DNA of 64,000 bases, taken from Kitasatospora sp. GP82. Its GTDB lineage: Bacteria; Actinomycetota; Actinomycetes; Streptomycetales; Streptomycetaceae. Location of the stretch: contig NZ_JARZAJ010000004.1 in the NCBI RefSeq assembly GCF_029892105.1, forward strand, positions 1 to 64,000, in the 5' to 3' direction. The translations under genes and the position numbers were made by a program. Below are positions 25,890-34,954 of the stretch, piece by piece. Position 1 is the stretch's first letter. Each line of letters starts with the position of its first letter. The notes beneath the pieces were generated by a model, which was not told the DNA's origin, did no database searches, and was given only the letters and a program-made list of their open reading frames with translations.

Positions 25890-26951
25890 TCAGGCGCGCG
25901 GGCTGCTCTGACTCGCGTCGGCTGCGGCGCTGTTCATCGGGGTCGGGCGCTTGCTGTCGATGACCCGGCGGGCCAGCGAGCGCGGCGAGGTGAGGAAGCC
26001 GAAGCCCCAGCTCATGTGCATGGTGGCGAGGGCGACCGGCAGTTGGAGGCGGGCCCGGGCGGAGAGGCCGCGGCCCTCGACCACGGAGCCGCCGAGGATG
26101 CCGAGCAGGTAGCCACCGGGGACGACCAGGAAGGCGGGGTGCACGGCGGCACCGAGCACCAGTCCGGCGACCACGCCGAGCAGGGCGGTCGGCGGTGCCA
26201 GGTAGCGCAGGTTGACCGAGCCCCGGTGGTAGCGGGTGACCACTCGGCGCCAACGGCCGTAGTCCTTGTACTGCTTGGCGAGCGCTCGCACGCTGGGCCG
26301 GGGCCGGTAGGTCACCCGCAGCTGCGGGGTGAACCAGATCAGCCCGCCGTCCTGGCGGATGCGGTAGTTGAGCTCCCAGTCCTGGGCGCGGATGAACTCC
26401 TCGTTGTAGCCGCCCTGCTTCTCCAGCACCTCACGGCGGAAGACACCGAGGTAGACCGTCTCGGCCGGACCGGCCAGACCGCCGGTGTGGAAGGCCGCGT
26501 TGCCGACCCCGATCTTGGAGGTCATGGCGGCGGCGACCGCGTTCTCCCACTCGGTCTCGCCCTCGGCGTGCATGATGCCGCCGACGTTGGCGGCGTCCAT
26601 CTCACCGAGCAGGCGGACGGCCGTGGCGATGTACCCGGGGGTGAGCAGGCCGTGGCCGTCCACGCGCACCACTATCGGGTGGCGGGAGCCCCGGATCGCC
26701 GCGTTCAGACCGGCGGGGGTGCGGCCCGTGGGGTTGGGCACGGTACGGACCCGGGGGTCCTCGGCGACCAGCTCGGCGGCGATCTCGTCGGTCCGGTCGG
26801 TGGAGGGGCCGAGAGCGATCACCACCTCGAGGTCGCCGGAGTACTCCTGCTCCAGGATGTGCCGGACGGCGGTGCGCAGGTGTCGTTCCTCGTTGAGCAC
26901 CGGCATGATCACGGAGACCGCCGGCAGCTCCTCAGCAGCCTTGGTGTTCAT
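25890..26951 (-). CDS. Family 2 glycosyltransferase with C-terminal membrane region
   Basis: A 353-residue enzyme. The GT-A domain covers about 1-230: VSVIMPVLNEERHLRTAVRH, LGPSTDRTDEIA, then VRVDGHG, where the usual DxD reads DGH, and AQDWELNYRIRQDGG as the catalytic-base segment. Two or three hydrophobic segments at about 250-300 (LLGVVAGLVLGAAV, GGYLLGILGG) hold it in the membrane. It probably adds a sugar to a lipid carrier. It is divergent from LCP 4 and upstream of the acetyltransferase; the locus suggests synthesis followed by attachment to the wall. Confidence 0.87.
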   Translation of the reverse strand: MNTKAAEELPAVSVIMPVLNEERHLRTAVRHILEQEYSGDLEVVIALGPSTDRTDEIAAELVAEDPRVRTVPNPTGRTPAGLNAAIRGSRHPIVVRVDGHGLLTPGYIATAVRLLGEMDAANVGGIMHAEGETEWENAVAAAMTSKIGVGNAAFHTGGLAGPAETVYLGVFRREVLEKQGGYNEEFIRAQDWELNYRIRQDGGLIWFTPQLRVTYRPRPSVRALAKQYKDYGRWRRVVTRYHRGSVNLRYLAPPTALLGVVAGLVLGAAVHPAFLVVPGGYLLGILGGSVVEGRGLSARARLQLPVALATMHMSWGFGFLTSPRSLARRVIDSKRPTPMNSAAADASQSSPRA

Positions 26952-27137
26952 CGTGGCCCACCGTACCGGCGGCCGACCTGCATTGTCAGGTTCGGGTTGC
27001 CCGCAACGATCTTCCGGGCCCGGATGTGCCGACCGGTCCGGCGGTCCGATCCATCGGGGAGGAGCGTTGCGCCGCCCCGCCGTACGTCCCGGCGCGTCCC
27101 CGCCCGGCCGTGCGGCGGCGCGCCTACCATCCGGGAG

Positions 27138-28700
27138 ATGGCCTCTTCATCCCGTCGGCATCCCGCCGCTGTATCCACCGGGCCGTTCGCAGAATCCGGT
27201 TCCGTCCGTGGTGCGGCCCGGCGCCGGGTGGGGCTCTGGCTGGCCGGTTCGGTCTCGACGGCGGTGCTGGCCACCTCCTGCACGGGCTGGGCGGTGCTCA
27301 ACGGGGTCGGCGGTTCGATCGACCGGGTGGACGCCTTCGCCGAGGCCGGGGACCGCCCCGACGACGACGGCGGGACCACCTTCCTGGTCGTCGGGACGGA
27401 CGAGCGCGAGGGCATTCCGGAGACGACCCTCAAGGACGTGCTGCACGCGGGCGGCGAGTCCTGCCACTGCACCGACACGATGATGATCGTCCAACTCGCC
27501 AAGGACGGCGGCCGGGCCAGTGTGATCAGCATCCCGCGCGACTCCTATGTGACCATCCCGGCCCACCAGGACCCGGCCACCCGCAAGCAGGTCCCGGCCG
27601 GCAAGGGCCGGATCAACGCGGCGTACGGGATGGGCGGTGCACCACTCGCCGTCCGCACCGTGGAACAGAACACCGGCCTGCGGATCGACCACTACCTCCA
27701 GGTCGACTTCCTCGGCTTCGTCTCCACCGTGGACGCGCTGGGCGGGGTCGAGGTGTGCACCGCCAAGCCGCTCAAGGACGAGTACGCGGGCCTGGACCTG
27801 CGCGCCGGAACGTCCCGTCTGGACGGCGCGGGTGCGCTCAAGTACGTCCGCGCCCGGCATGTGGACGGCAGCTCGGACCTCGGCCGGATGCAGCGTCAGC
27901 AGAAGTTCCTGGCCCAGCTGTTGCGCCAGGCCGCCGGCACCGGCACCCTGTTCAATCCGGCGCGCCTGGGCCGGGTCATGGACAGCGTGCTGCGGTCGGT
28001 CAAGGTCGACAAGAACCTCTCCCCCGACGACCTGCTCGCCCTGGCGGCCCGGTTGAAGGACCTGTCGGCGGCCAATGCGGACTTCGCCACCATCCCGCTC
28101 TCGGTCATCGACCACCAGGTCAGCGGCTGGGGCTCCACGGTGCTCTGGGACCAGCGCGGCGCCAAGGCCCTGTTCACCGCGGTGCGGGAGGGCAGGCCGC
28201 TCACCGGCCGACCGGAGGCACCGGCCGCTCCCGCTCCCCCTCCCGGCGCGGCCGCCCCGGGCGTGCCGTCCGCTCCGTCCGCTCCGAGCGTGCCTCCCGG
28301 GCAGATCCACGTGCAGGTGCTCAACGGCGCCGGGCTCCTGGGTCTGGGGGCCAGAGTGGACGGCGATCTGCGCAGACTCGGCTTCGCCACCACCGGGACG
28401 CCGTCCAATGCGGGCGCCGGTACCGCGACGAGGACGGTGATCAGGTACGACCCTCGCTGGGACGACTCCGTGCGTACCCTCGCTGCCGCCCTGCCCGCCG
28501 CAGAGCCGGTCCAGGTGCCGGGGCTGGGCGCGACGATGCAGGTGATCGCGGGCAGCGACTACCTGGGGGTGACCGCGCTGCCGAGCTCCACGTCGGGCCC
28601 GGCGCCGGATGCGTCGCCCCCGTCCTTGCGCTCGTCCCTCTCCCCCGGGCCCGCGCCGACCGTCTCGGCTGCCACCGGCAGTGAGATCAGCTGCCCCTGA
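27138..28700 (+). CDS. LCP family ligase 4 with LytR_C domain
   Basis: A 520-residue protein. The hydrophobic segment at about 35-55 (VGLWLAGSVSTAVLATSCTGW) contains a cysteine (TSC) that could be read as a lipobox but is more likely in an anchor. LCP domain: FLVVGTDEREGIP, CTDTMMIVQLAKD, VISIPRDSYVTIP, LKYVRARHVDGSSDLGRMQRQQ. LytR_C is at about 390-480 (IHVQVLNGAGLLGLGARVD) after a Pro/Ala linker. ATG 27138 follows both TACCAT (7 bases) and a GGGAG, so it may be leaderless or not. It is divergent from the GT2 gene. Confidence 0.92.
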   Translation: MASSSRRHPAAVSTGPFAESGSVRGAARRRVGLWLAGSVSTAVLATSCTGWAVLNGVGGSIDRVDAFAEAGDRPDDDGGTTFLVVGTDEREGIPETTLKDVLHAGGESCHCTDTMMIVQLAKDGGRASVISIPRDSYVTIPAHQDPATRKQVPAGKGRINAAYGMGGAPLAVRTVEQNTGLRIDHYLQVDFLGFVSTVDALGGVEVCTAKPLKDEYAGLDLRAGTSRLDGAGALKYVRARHVDGSSDLGRMQRQQKFLAQLLRQAAGTGTLFNPARLGRVMDSVLRSVKVDKNLSPDDLLALAARLKDLSAANADFATIPLSVIDHQVSGWGSTVLWDQRGAKALFTAVREGRPLTGRPEAPAAPAPPPGAAAPGVPSAPSAPSVPPGQIHVQVLNGAGLLGLGARVDGDLRRLGFATTGTPSNAGAGTATRTVIRYDPRWDDSVRTLAAALPAAEPVQVPGLGATMQVIAGSDYLGVTALPSSTSGPAPDASPPSLRSSLSPGPAPTVSAATGSEISCP

Positions 28701-28724
28701 GGGCAGAGGTCCACCGCGCAGACC

Positions 28725-28762
28725 AGCGGGTGGCCGGGCGCTTGCGCACCCGGCCACCCGCT
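28725..28762. terminator. Bidirectional terminator between LCP 4 and ABC permease
   Basis: A perfect 14-bp stem (AGCGGGTGGCCGGG) around a 10-base loop lies between the convergent ends of the two genes, 24 bases after the LCP 4 stop. Confidence 0.85.
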
Positions 28763-28832
28763 CCCCCGATCCGGCTGTCGCCAACCGGCCGCTCCGTGTC
28801 GGTCCGTCGCGATCGTCAGTCCGCTGTCATCG

Positions 28833-31397
28833 TCAGTCCGTCGCGATCGCCGCGAGGACGTTCATCCGCCCGGCCCGGAAGGCCGGGAGCAGCGCCGCCA
28901 GCAGACCGATCGCGGCCGAGGCCAGCAGCACACCGACGATCGTCCCGGTGGGGATGCTCAGCGTGCTCAGGCCCTTTCCGGAGAGGACCCGCTGGGCGGT
29001 GATCCCCCAGGCGAGGCCGAGGCCCGTGCCGAGGACGGCGCCGAAGATCGCGATCACCACCGACTCCAGCCGGATCATCCGGCGCAGCTGGCGGCGCGAC
29101 AGACCGATCGCGCGGAGCAGGCCGATCTCGCGGGTGCGCTCGACCACCGAGAGGGCCAGGGTGTTCACCACACCGAGGATCGCGACCACGATGGCCAGCC
29201 CGAGCAGGCCGTAGACGAGATACAGCAGGCTGTTGATCTGGTCCTGGATGATCTTCTTGTACCCGGCCTGGTCCTTGACGGTGAGCTGCGGGTACGCCTT
29301 GAGCGACTCCTGCAGGGCGTCGAGCGTCCTGGCCTTGTCCACGCCGGACTCGGCCTTGCCGAACAGCACGACGTCCTGCGGGAGTTCGGCGGCCGGGACG
29401 GCCTTGGCGACGGTGTCGATGCCGGTGAAGAGGTTACCGTCGAAGAGCGAGTTGCCCTTGGCGGTGATCAGGCCCAGTTCAAGGCTCTGGGTGCGGCCCT
29501 GGCCGTAGTCGAAGGTGAGCCTGTCGCCGACCGAGAGGTGGTGCGCCGTGGCGAAGGCCTCGTCCACCGAGACGCCGCCGCCGGTGATCGCGGTGGCCGA
29601 ACCGGCCTTGACGGGGAGGCGGAAGTCGTCGACGAAGGCCGGTGAGACGGCCGACAGCCCGGTGTCGCTCCTGGTGCCGTCCGGCAGGGTGAGGGTGGCG
29701 GCGATCTCCTTCTGCTCGGTGAGGTGGTCGAGGCCCTTGACGGACTTCGCGGCGCTCACCATGGCCGGGGTGAGACCGTTCCGGCCGCCGTCCACGATGT
29801 AGTCGGCGCCGACGGACCTGTCTATCTGCTCGTTGGTGGAGCTGACGTACGAGGAGGTGAAGACCGATGCTCCGATGACCAGCGCCAGGCCGATCATCAG
29901 CGCGGCGGCGGTGGCACCCGTACGGCGCGGGTTGCGCATAGCGTTCCGCTGGGCGAGGCGGCCGGACGGGCCGAAGAGCGCGGGCAGCACCGCGCCGAGC
30001 ACCCGGATCAGGCCCGTGGCGAGCAGCGGGCCGATCACCACGAAGCCGATCAGCGTCAGCACCACGCCCAGGCCCAGGAGTGCACCGCCGGTGGCGGGCT
30101 TGTCCGCCTGGGCGGCCGTGACGAGCAGGGCGGCGCCACCGGCCGTGAGCACCAGGCCGACGGCGGCGCGGATCCGGTTGGCCTTGCCCTCGGCCGGGGT
30201 GCCGTGGTCGCGCAGGGCGGACATCGGGGAGATCCTTCCGGCCCGGCGGGCCGGTATGAAGGCCGCCAGCACGGTGATCACGATGCCGACCGTGTACGAG
30301 GCGATCGGGACGGAGGCGCCGATCTCCAGACCGGCGGAGGTCAGGTTCATCCCCACCGCGCTCATCAGCCGGATCAGCAGCATGGCCAGGCCGATGCCGC
30401 CGAAGAGGCCGAGCGTCGAGCCGAGTACCGCGAGGATCAGCGCCTCGACCAGCACCGAGCCGTTGACCTGGCCGCGACTGCCGCCGATGGCACGCATCAG
30501 GCCGATCTCACGGGTGCGCTGGGCGACCAGCATGGAGAAGGTGTTGATGATCAGGAAGCCGCCGACCAGCAGGGAGATCCCGGCGAAGCCGAGCATGGCG
30601 TACTTCATGAAGTCGAGGAAGGAGCCGACGCCCTTGGCGTTCTCCGCCTTCTGCTCGGCCGCGGTCTTCAGGTCGAAGCCGGTGCCGACGGCGGTGGCGG
30701 CCTCGGCCTTGAGGGCGTCGTTGCTGCGGCTGCCGTCGCCGAAGACCTCGACCGAGGTGTAGGCGGCGGTGCCGAGCAGTGTCCGCTGAGCGGTCTGGGT
30801 GTCCAGGAAGGCGAGCGCCGCACCGGGGTTGGTGGTCTTGAAGGTGGCGATCCCGGAGATTTCGAGGTCGTAGTTGCCGGTGGCGGTGACCAGGCGGAGC
30901 TGGCTGCCGAGGCCCAGGCCCGCCTTCTTGACGGTGTCGCTGTCCAGCAGGATCTGGCCGGAGCCCTGGGGGGCGTGGCCAGAGGTGATCTCCAGGGAGT
31001 CGCGCGGGGTCTCGACCCAGTTGCCGGTCAGGGTCGGGGCGCCGGTGGTGGGGCCGACCGTCTTGTTGGTGGCCGGGTCGACCAGGACGGCGCTCGACAC
31101 GAAGATCTCGCCGACCGCGGACTTGACGCCCGGCAGGGCGGAGACCTTCTGCACCGTCCCGACCGGGACCGTCCTGACCTTTGCGCCGACCTGCCGATCG
31201 GCGGTCCGGTCGCTGTGCGGGCCGACCGAGACGTCCGACGCCGTGGAGGCGAAGAGCCGGTCGAAGGTGGCGGTGGCCGTGTTGGAGAAGACCAGCGTGC
31301 CGGAGACAAAGGCTACCGAGAGCACCACGGCTATCAGCGAGAGCGCCATTCGCCCCTTGTGCGCGAAGAAGCTCCGCAGTGAGGTCTTGAGCAGCAT
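28833..31397 (-). CDS. FtsX-like ABC transporter permease
   Basis: An 854-residue membrane protein with two FtsX/MacB-type modules. It has an N-terminal helix (ALSLIAVVLSVAFVSGTLVF), a large extracytoplasmic MacB-like domain (about 45-260) and three helices. A short core and a second extracytoplasmic domain precede the last three helices (LLGLAIVVAILGVVNTLALS). Conserved RTREIGLMRAIGGSR and RTREIGLLRAIGLSR mark the two coupling regions. Such transporters usually move lipids, peptides or drugs outward, or transmit force to cell-wall enzymes. ATG 31397 is favoured over an upstream in-frame start within the ATPase gene; the gap after the ATPase stop is 10 bases. Confidence 0.9.
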   Translation of the reverse strand: MLLKTSLRSFFAHKGRMALSLIAVVLSVAFVSGTLVFSNTATATFDRLFASTASDVSVGPHSDRTADRQVGAKVRTVPVGTVQKVSALPGVKSAVGEIFVSSAVLVDPATNKTVGPTTGAPTLTGNWVETPRDSLEITSGHAPQGSGQILLDSDTVKKAGLGLGSQLRLVTATGNYDLEISGIATFKTTNPGAALAFLDTQTAQRTLLGTAAYTSVEVFGDGSRSNDALKAEAATAVGTGFDLKTAAEQKAENAKGVGSFLDFMKYAMLGFAGISLLVGGFLIINTFSMLVAQRTREIGLMRAIGGSRGQVNGSVLVEALILAVLGSTLGLFGGIGLAMLLIRLMSAVGMNLTSAGLEIGASVPIASYTVGIVITVLAAFIPARRAGRISPMSALRDHGTPAEGKANRIRAAVGLVLTAGGAALLVTAAQADKPATGGALLGLGVVLTLIGFVVIGPLLATGLIRVLGAVLPALFGPSGRLAQRNAMRNPRRTGATAAALMIGLALVIGASVFTSSYVSSTNEQIDRSVGADYIVDGGRNGLTPAMVSAAKSVKGLDHLTEQKEIAATLTLPDGTRSDTGLSAVSPAFVDDFRLPVKAGSATAITGGGVSVDEAFATAHHLSVGDRLTFDYGQGRTQSLELGLITAKGNSLFDGNLFTGIDTVAKAVPAAELPQDVVLFGKAESGVDKARTLDALQESLKAYPQLTVKDQAGYKKIIQDQINSLLYLVYGLLGLAIVVAILGVVNTLALSVVERTREIGLLRAIGLSRRQLRRMIRLESVVIAIFGAVLGTGLGLAWGITAQRVLSGKGLSTLSIPTGTIVGVLLASAAIGLLAALLPAFRAGRMNVLAAIATD

Positions 31398-31407
31398 CCC
31401 AGGCCCC

Positions 31408-32196
31408 TCAGCTGGTGCGCTTGCCGTCGAAACGGCGCATGCGCTCAAGGACGGAGTCGGCGGTCGGGGCGTGCATCTCGTCGACGATCACGCCGTCGGC
31501 GAGGAAGAGCACGCGGTCCGCGTAGGAGGCGGCGACCGGGTCGTGGGTGACCATGACGATCGTCTGGCCCAGCTCGTCCACCGAGCGGCGCAGGAACGTC
31601 AGCACCTCGGCTCCCGAGCGGGAGTCGAGGTTGCCGGTGGGCTCGTCACCGAAGATGATCTCGGGACGGGCGGCCAGGGCTCTGGCCACCGCGACGCGCT
31701 GCTGCTGGCCGCCGGAGAGCTGGGTCGGACGGTGCTTCAGCCGGTCCGCCAGGCCGACGGTGGCGACCACCTGGTCCAGCCAGGCCCGGTCGGGCTTACG
31801 GCCGGCGATGTCCATCGGGAGGGTGATGTTCTCCAGCGCGTTGAGCGTCGGGAGCAGGTTGAACGCCTGGAAGATGAAGCCGATCTTGTCCCGGCGGAGC
31901 CTGGTGAGCTGCCGGTCCTTCAGCCCGGTGATCTCGGTGTCGCCGATCCAGATCCGGCCCGAGGAGACGGTGTCGAGCCCGGCCAGGCAGTGCATCAGAG
32001 TCGACTTGCCCGAGCCCGAGGGTCCCATGATGGCGGTGAACCGGCCGCTCTGGATGTCCACGTCGACCGAGTCGAGCGCAGTGACCCTGGTCTCCCCCGC
32101 GCCGTACGCCTTGGTCACCTGCCGCGCGGCGGCCGCCGGGGCGGCCTGAGCCCCGGGAAGCGGCGCGTTATGTACGGCTGTCGCTGCCGTCGTCAC
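31408..32196 (-). CDS. ABC transporter ATP-binding protein
   Basis: A 262-residue MacB/LolD-type ATPase, the partner of the downstream FtsX-like permease. Walker A GPSGSGKST is at 58-66, the Q-loop Gln at 110, signature SGGQQ at 161-165, Walker B IFGDEP at 181-186 with catalytic Glu185, D-loop NLDS, and the H-loop His in MVTHD. An Ala-rich extension of ~25 residues precedes the fold. With the permease it forms a two-gene leftward operon ending at the terminator at 28725-28762. Confidence 0.93.
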   Translation of the reverse strand: MTTAATAVHNAPLPGAQAAPAAAARQVTKAYGAGETRVTALDSVDVDIQSGRFTAIMGPSGSGKSTLMHCLAGLDTVSSGRIWIGDTEITGLKDRQLTRLRRDKIGFIFQAFNLLPTLNALENITLPMDIAGRKPDRAWLDQVVATVGLADRLKHRPTQLSGGQQQRVAVARALAARPEIIFGDEPTGNLDSRSGAEVLTFLRRSVDELGQTIVMVTHDPVAASYADRVLFLADGVIVDEMHAPTADSVLERMRRFDGKRTS

Positions 32197-32469
32197 TGGA
32201 GTCTCCTAGATCGTGTCCACCCGTTGACCCCGAGCCTGACGCAGACCACCCGCCCGCCGACATGGTGCGGGCTTCCGTCTTCATCCTCGGGTTGCCCCCA
32301 CCCCTGCGGTGGAGTTGCCTCCAGGACAACCGGTGCGGCGGGGAGCCAAGAACCACGTTAGGAGCCCGTCGGGAACGGATCGTCATCCGCCGGGAGGAAG
32401 CCGGAGGACTCCCGATGTACGGGATTCGGGGCCCCTCCCCCTAGGGGCCCACGCCATCCCCACTCAGGG
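32197..32469. other. Intergenic region before the ABC operon
   Basis: This 273-base stretch lies between the ATPase start and the ssuE-like stop, both on the minus strand. It should hold the ABC operon promoter. I see no gene, and no promoter that I can assign. Confidence 0.4.
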
Positions 32470-33048
32470 TCAGCCGGCCAGGACCGGCTCGGGGGCCTTC
32501 CCTCCGGCCGGCCGGGAGCGGCGGTCCAGGGCCGCGGCGAAGGCGTCCACCACCGGGGTGAGCAGCACGTCCGTCTCGCGCTCGACGGCGGTGCTGCCGT
32601 CCTCCCTGACCCCTATGTGCCGGTCCAGGACGAACCAGCCCTGGGTGATGTGCTCGGCGCCCATCGAGGCGAGCACCGGCCGCAGCGCGTAGTCCACCGC
32701 GAGGACGTGCGCGGTGGAGCCGCCGGTCGCCAGCGGCAGCACGGTCTTTCCCGCCAGGGCGTACTGCGGCAGCACGTCCAGCAGGGCCTTGAGCAGACCC
32801 GAGTAGGCGGCCTTGTAGACGGGAGTGCCGATCACCACGCCGTCGGCCTGGCCGAACAGGTCCAGGGCCCGGGCGAGTTCGGGGTGCGAGGTGTCCGCGG
32901 CGAGCAGCGCCTCCGCAGGGAGGCTGCGGACCTCGAACGGGACGACCCGGTGGCCGTGCGCCGCGAGCCGGGCGTCGACGTGGCGGAGCAGGCGGGTGGT
33001 GCGGGAGGTCGGGGAGGGGGATCCGGAGACGGACAGGACGGTGGCCAT
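32470..33048 (-). CDS. ssuE: NADPH-dependent FMN reductase, SsuE type
   Basis: A 192-residue flavodoxin-fold reductase that supplies FMNH2 to sulfonate monooxygenases. The phosphate-binding loop is SGSPSPTSRT at the N-terminus. VYKAAYSGLLKALLDVLP matches the SsuE-specific helix whose inserted Tyr forms the pi-helix; TGGSTAHVLAVDYALRPVL is also typical. ATG 33048 follows GAGGTGA at 7 bases, and the longer open frame upstream is rejected. No monooxygenase or sulfonate transporter lies nearby in this window. The leader peptide and hairpin upstream suggest control by sulfur or cysteine supply. Confidence 0.88.
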   Translation of the reverse strand: MATVLSVSGSPSPTSRTTRLLRHVDARLAAHGHRVVPFEVRSLPAEALLAADTSHPELARALDLFGQADGVVIGTPVYKAAYSGLLKALLDVLPQYALAGKTVLPLATGGSTAHVLAVDYALRPVLASMGAEHITQGWFVLDRHIGVREDGSTAVERETDVLLTPVVDAFAAALDRRSRPAGGKAPEPVLAG

Positions 33049-33068
33049 GGAGTTCACCTCGGGGAAGG

Positions 33069-33085
33069 GCACGGCAGAACCGTGC
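33069..33085 (-). promoter_or_regulatory. Hairpin just before the ssuE ribosome site
   Basis: GCACGG and CCGTGC pair around a 5-base loop, ending about 11 bases before the GAGGTGA of ssuE. With the upstream leader peptide it could take part in translational or transcriptional attenuation. Confidence 0.5.
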
Positions 33086-33260
33086 GGGGACACCGGCCCG
33101 GGCCGTCGGGGGCGACCGGGAATCGTCGGACAGCGGTCGGGCAGCCGGGGGCTGTCGAGAGGCCCGGACGTCAGGCCGGCGAGAAGGCGGAGCGGAAGCG
33201 GGAGAGCCGGGAGCCCGGGGTGCGGGCGAGGCGTGGTGAGGGTCGAACGGTGGCGAGCGG

Positions 33261-33338
33261 TCAGCCACGACACAGCGAACAGGACACACGCAGCAGGTCG
33301 ACGTGCCGCCGACGCGTGAGGATCCTTCGCTGCTCCAT
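33261..33338 (-). CDS. 25-residue putative leader peptide of ssuE
   Basis: A short ORF reading MEQRRILTRRRHVDLLRV then SCSLCRG. It matches the recurring actinomycete leader peptide with RRHVDL and one or more C-terminal cysteines found upstream of sulfur and cysteine genes. It lies 212 bases before ssuE on the same strand. The codons for the two Cys residues near the end would let the ribosome sense cysteinyl-tRNA. Its ATG sits 7 bases after the -10-like TTGCAT, so translation is probably leaderless. Confidence 0.75.
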   Translation of the reverse strand: MEQRRILTRRRHVDLLRVSCSLCRG

Positions 33339-33345
33339 GCGCATC

Positions 33346-33375
33346 ATGCAAACACGCAGTGTTCGAGCTGGTCAA
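33346..33375 (-). promoter_or_regulatory. Promoter of the ssuE leader transcript
   Basis: On the minus strand TTGACC (33375-33370), an 18-base spacer, then TTGCAT (33351-33346), 7 bases before the leader-peptide ATG. The spacing fits a start of transcription at that ATG. Confidence 0.6.
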
Positions 33376-33538
33376 GGACCGTTTCGGCCGGTGAACACGC
33401 ACAGTCATGCGCGCACGCGCCCGGACCGGCGTGAACATGCGGCGGAACCATCCGGCCCTTGCATCAAAACTGCTACAACGAGGCCTCCGGACACCCCGGC
33501 CGCACTGCCGGCCACCCGTTTCGGGCATCCTTCCCCAC

Positions 33539-34894
33539 ATGAACACGTGGCAGGAGGACCGCCCGAGCGGCGGCGGCAGCTCGTACGGTCAGGGCAACGG
33601 CGGGTACGGGGGCGGCGGCGCGGGCGCCGAGCCCCCGCTGCCGCCCGGGCTCAACCCGCGCGGCCCCGGAGCACCCTCGCCCCGGCGTCCGCAGCCCGCT
33701 GCGCCGCAGGGCGGCGGGTACGGCGCACAGCCCGGGTACCCGTCGCGACCGGGCGGCGCTCCTCGGGGCGCGGGTGTGCCGGCGCAGGGGTCCATACCTC
33801 CCGGGTCCATACCGCAGCCCGGCTCGATACCCCCCGGCTCGATACCCCCCGGTGCGGTACCGCCGGCCCCTCGGGTGGCGCCCGGGGGTGCGGCGAACTC
33901 GCGGTGGCCGCGCAGCCGGAAGATCAAGGTGACCGCGCTCGCCCTGGTCGGTGCACTCCTGGTCACCGGTCTCGGCACCTACTTCTGGGCCGACTCCAAG
34001 CTCAACCACGAGAACACCCTGGCCTCCTACCCGGGCCGCCCGCCCGCCGGGAAGGGCACCAACTGGCTGATCGTCGGCTCCGACAGCCGGGACGGGCTGA
34101 GCGACGCGCAGAAGGACGCGATGCACACCGGTACCGACACCGGTAAGCGCAGCGACTCGATGATGATCCTGCACATCGGGGACCACGGGAACACCCTGAT
34201 GAGCGTCCCGCGCGACTCCTGGGTGCCGATCCCGCAGCACCTGAACACCAACGGGAACGGCAAGACCATTCCCGCCACCACCTCGAAGATCAACTCGGCC
34301 TTCAACAACGGCGGCGGCCAACTGCTGGTGCAGACCATCGAGACCAACACCGGCATCCACATCGACCACTACGCCGAGATCGGCTTCGCCGGATTCGTCG
34401 GCATCGTGGACTCGGTCGGCGGCGTCAACATGTGCATCGACAAGGACATCTCCGACCAGGACTCGGGCCTCAACCTGAAGGCCGGCTGCCAGAGTCTGAA
34501 CGGCACCCAGTCGCTGGCCTTCGTCCGGCAGCGGCACCAGATGGCCGACCAGGACCTGGGCCGGATGCGCAACCAGCAGAAGTTCCTCTCGGCGCTGGCC
34601 AAGCAGGCCGCCTCCCCGGCCACCCTGCTCAACCCCTTCACGCTCTACCCGCTGATCAGCTCGGGCCTCGGCACCCTGATCGTGGACAACGACACCGGTC
34701 TGACCGACCTCGGTTCGTTCTTCCTCGCCATGAAGGGCATCTCCGGCGGCAGCGGCAAGACCGTCACCGTTCCGGTCGGCAACGCCAACTACCGTGCCCC
34801 GGACGGTGAGTCTGCGCTCAAGTGGGATCCGGTGAAGTCCAAGGAGGTCTTCGACGCCTTCAAGAACGACACCGCGGTACCGGACGTCAAGTAG
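33539..34894 (+). CDS. LCP family ligase 5
   Basis: A 451-residue protein. The first ~125 residues are a Gly/Pro/Tyr-rich cytoplasmic region containing GSIPPGSIPQPGSIPPG-type repeats. One membrane helix follows at about 131-150 (VTALALVGALLVTGLGTYFW), then the LCP domain: WLIVGSDSRDGLS, SDSMMILHIGDH, LMSVPRDSWVPIP, LAFVRQRHQMADQDLGRMRNQQ. It has no LytR_C domain. ATG 33539 has no ribosome site; CATCCT 7 bases upstream is a weak -10. The gene ends at a strong bidirectional terminator. Confidence 0.92.
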   Translation: MNTWQEDRPSGGGSSYGQGNGGYGGGGAGAEPPLPPGLNPRGPGAPSPRRPQPAAPQGGGYGAQPGYPSRPGGAPRGAGVPAQGSIPPGSIPQPGSIPPGSIPPGAVPPAPRVAPGGAANSRWPRSRKIKVTALALVGALLVTGLGTYFWADSKLNHENTLASYPGRPPAGKGTNWLIVGSDSRDGLSDAQKDAMHTGTDTGKRSDSMMILHIGDHGNTLMSVPRDSWVPIPQHLNTNGNGKTIPATTSKINSAFNNGGGQLLVQTIETNTGIHIDHYAEIGFAGFVGIVDSVGGVNMCIDKDISDQDSGLNLKAGCQSLNGTQSLAFVRQRHQMADQDLGRMRNQQKFLSALAKQAASPATLLNPFTLYPLISSGLGTLIVDNDTGLTDLGSFFLAMKGISGGSGKTVTVPVGNANYRAPDGESALKWDPVKSKEVFDAFKNDTAVPDVK

Positions 34895-34910
34895 CACCCA
34901 CCGGACAGCA

Positions 34911-34942
34911 CGAAGGGCCCCGCCACCCGGCGGGGCCCTTCG
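34911..34942. terminator. Bidirectional terminator between LCP 5 and acyl-CoA dehydrogenase
   Basis: A perfect 14-bp stem (CGAAGGGCCCCGCC) with an ACCC loop lies 16 bases after the LCP 5 stop and 12 bases before the convergent gene's stop. Confidence 0.9.
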
Positions 34943-34954
34943 ACTTGCGGACCG

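Larger units (their letters stand above)
33049..33538. other. ssuE leader region and divergent promoter DNA
   Basis: A 490-base gap between divergent ssuE and LCP 5. On the minus strand it holds the leader-peptide promoter, the 25-residue leader ORF, about 210 bases of GC-rich untranslated DNA and the hairpin next to the ssuE ribosome site. The segment nearer LCP 5 (33380-33538) shows no gene. Confidence 0.6.

Noticed and set aside
27138-28700. LCP 4 as a lipoprotein
   Set aside because: TSC in the hydrophobic segment resembles a lipobox, but the preceding region and other LCPs fit a membrane anchor better.
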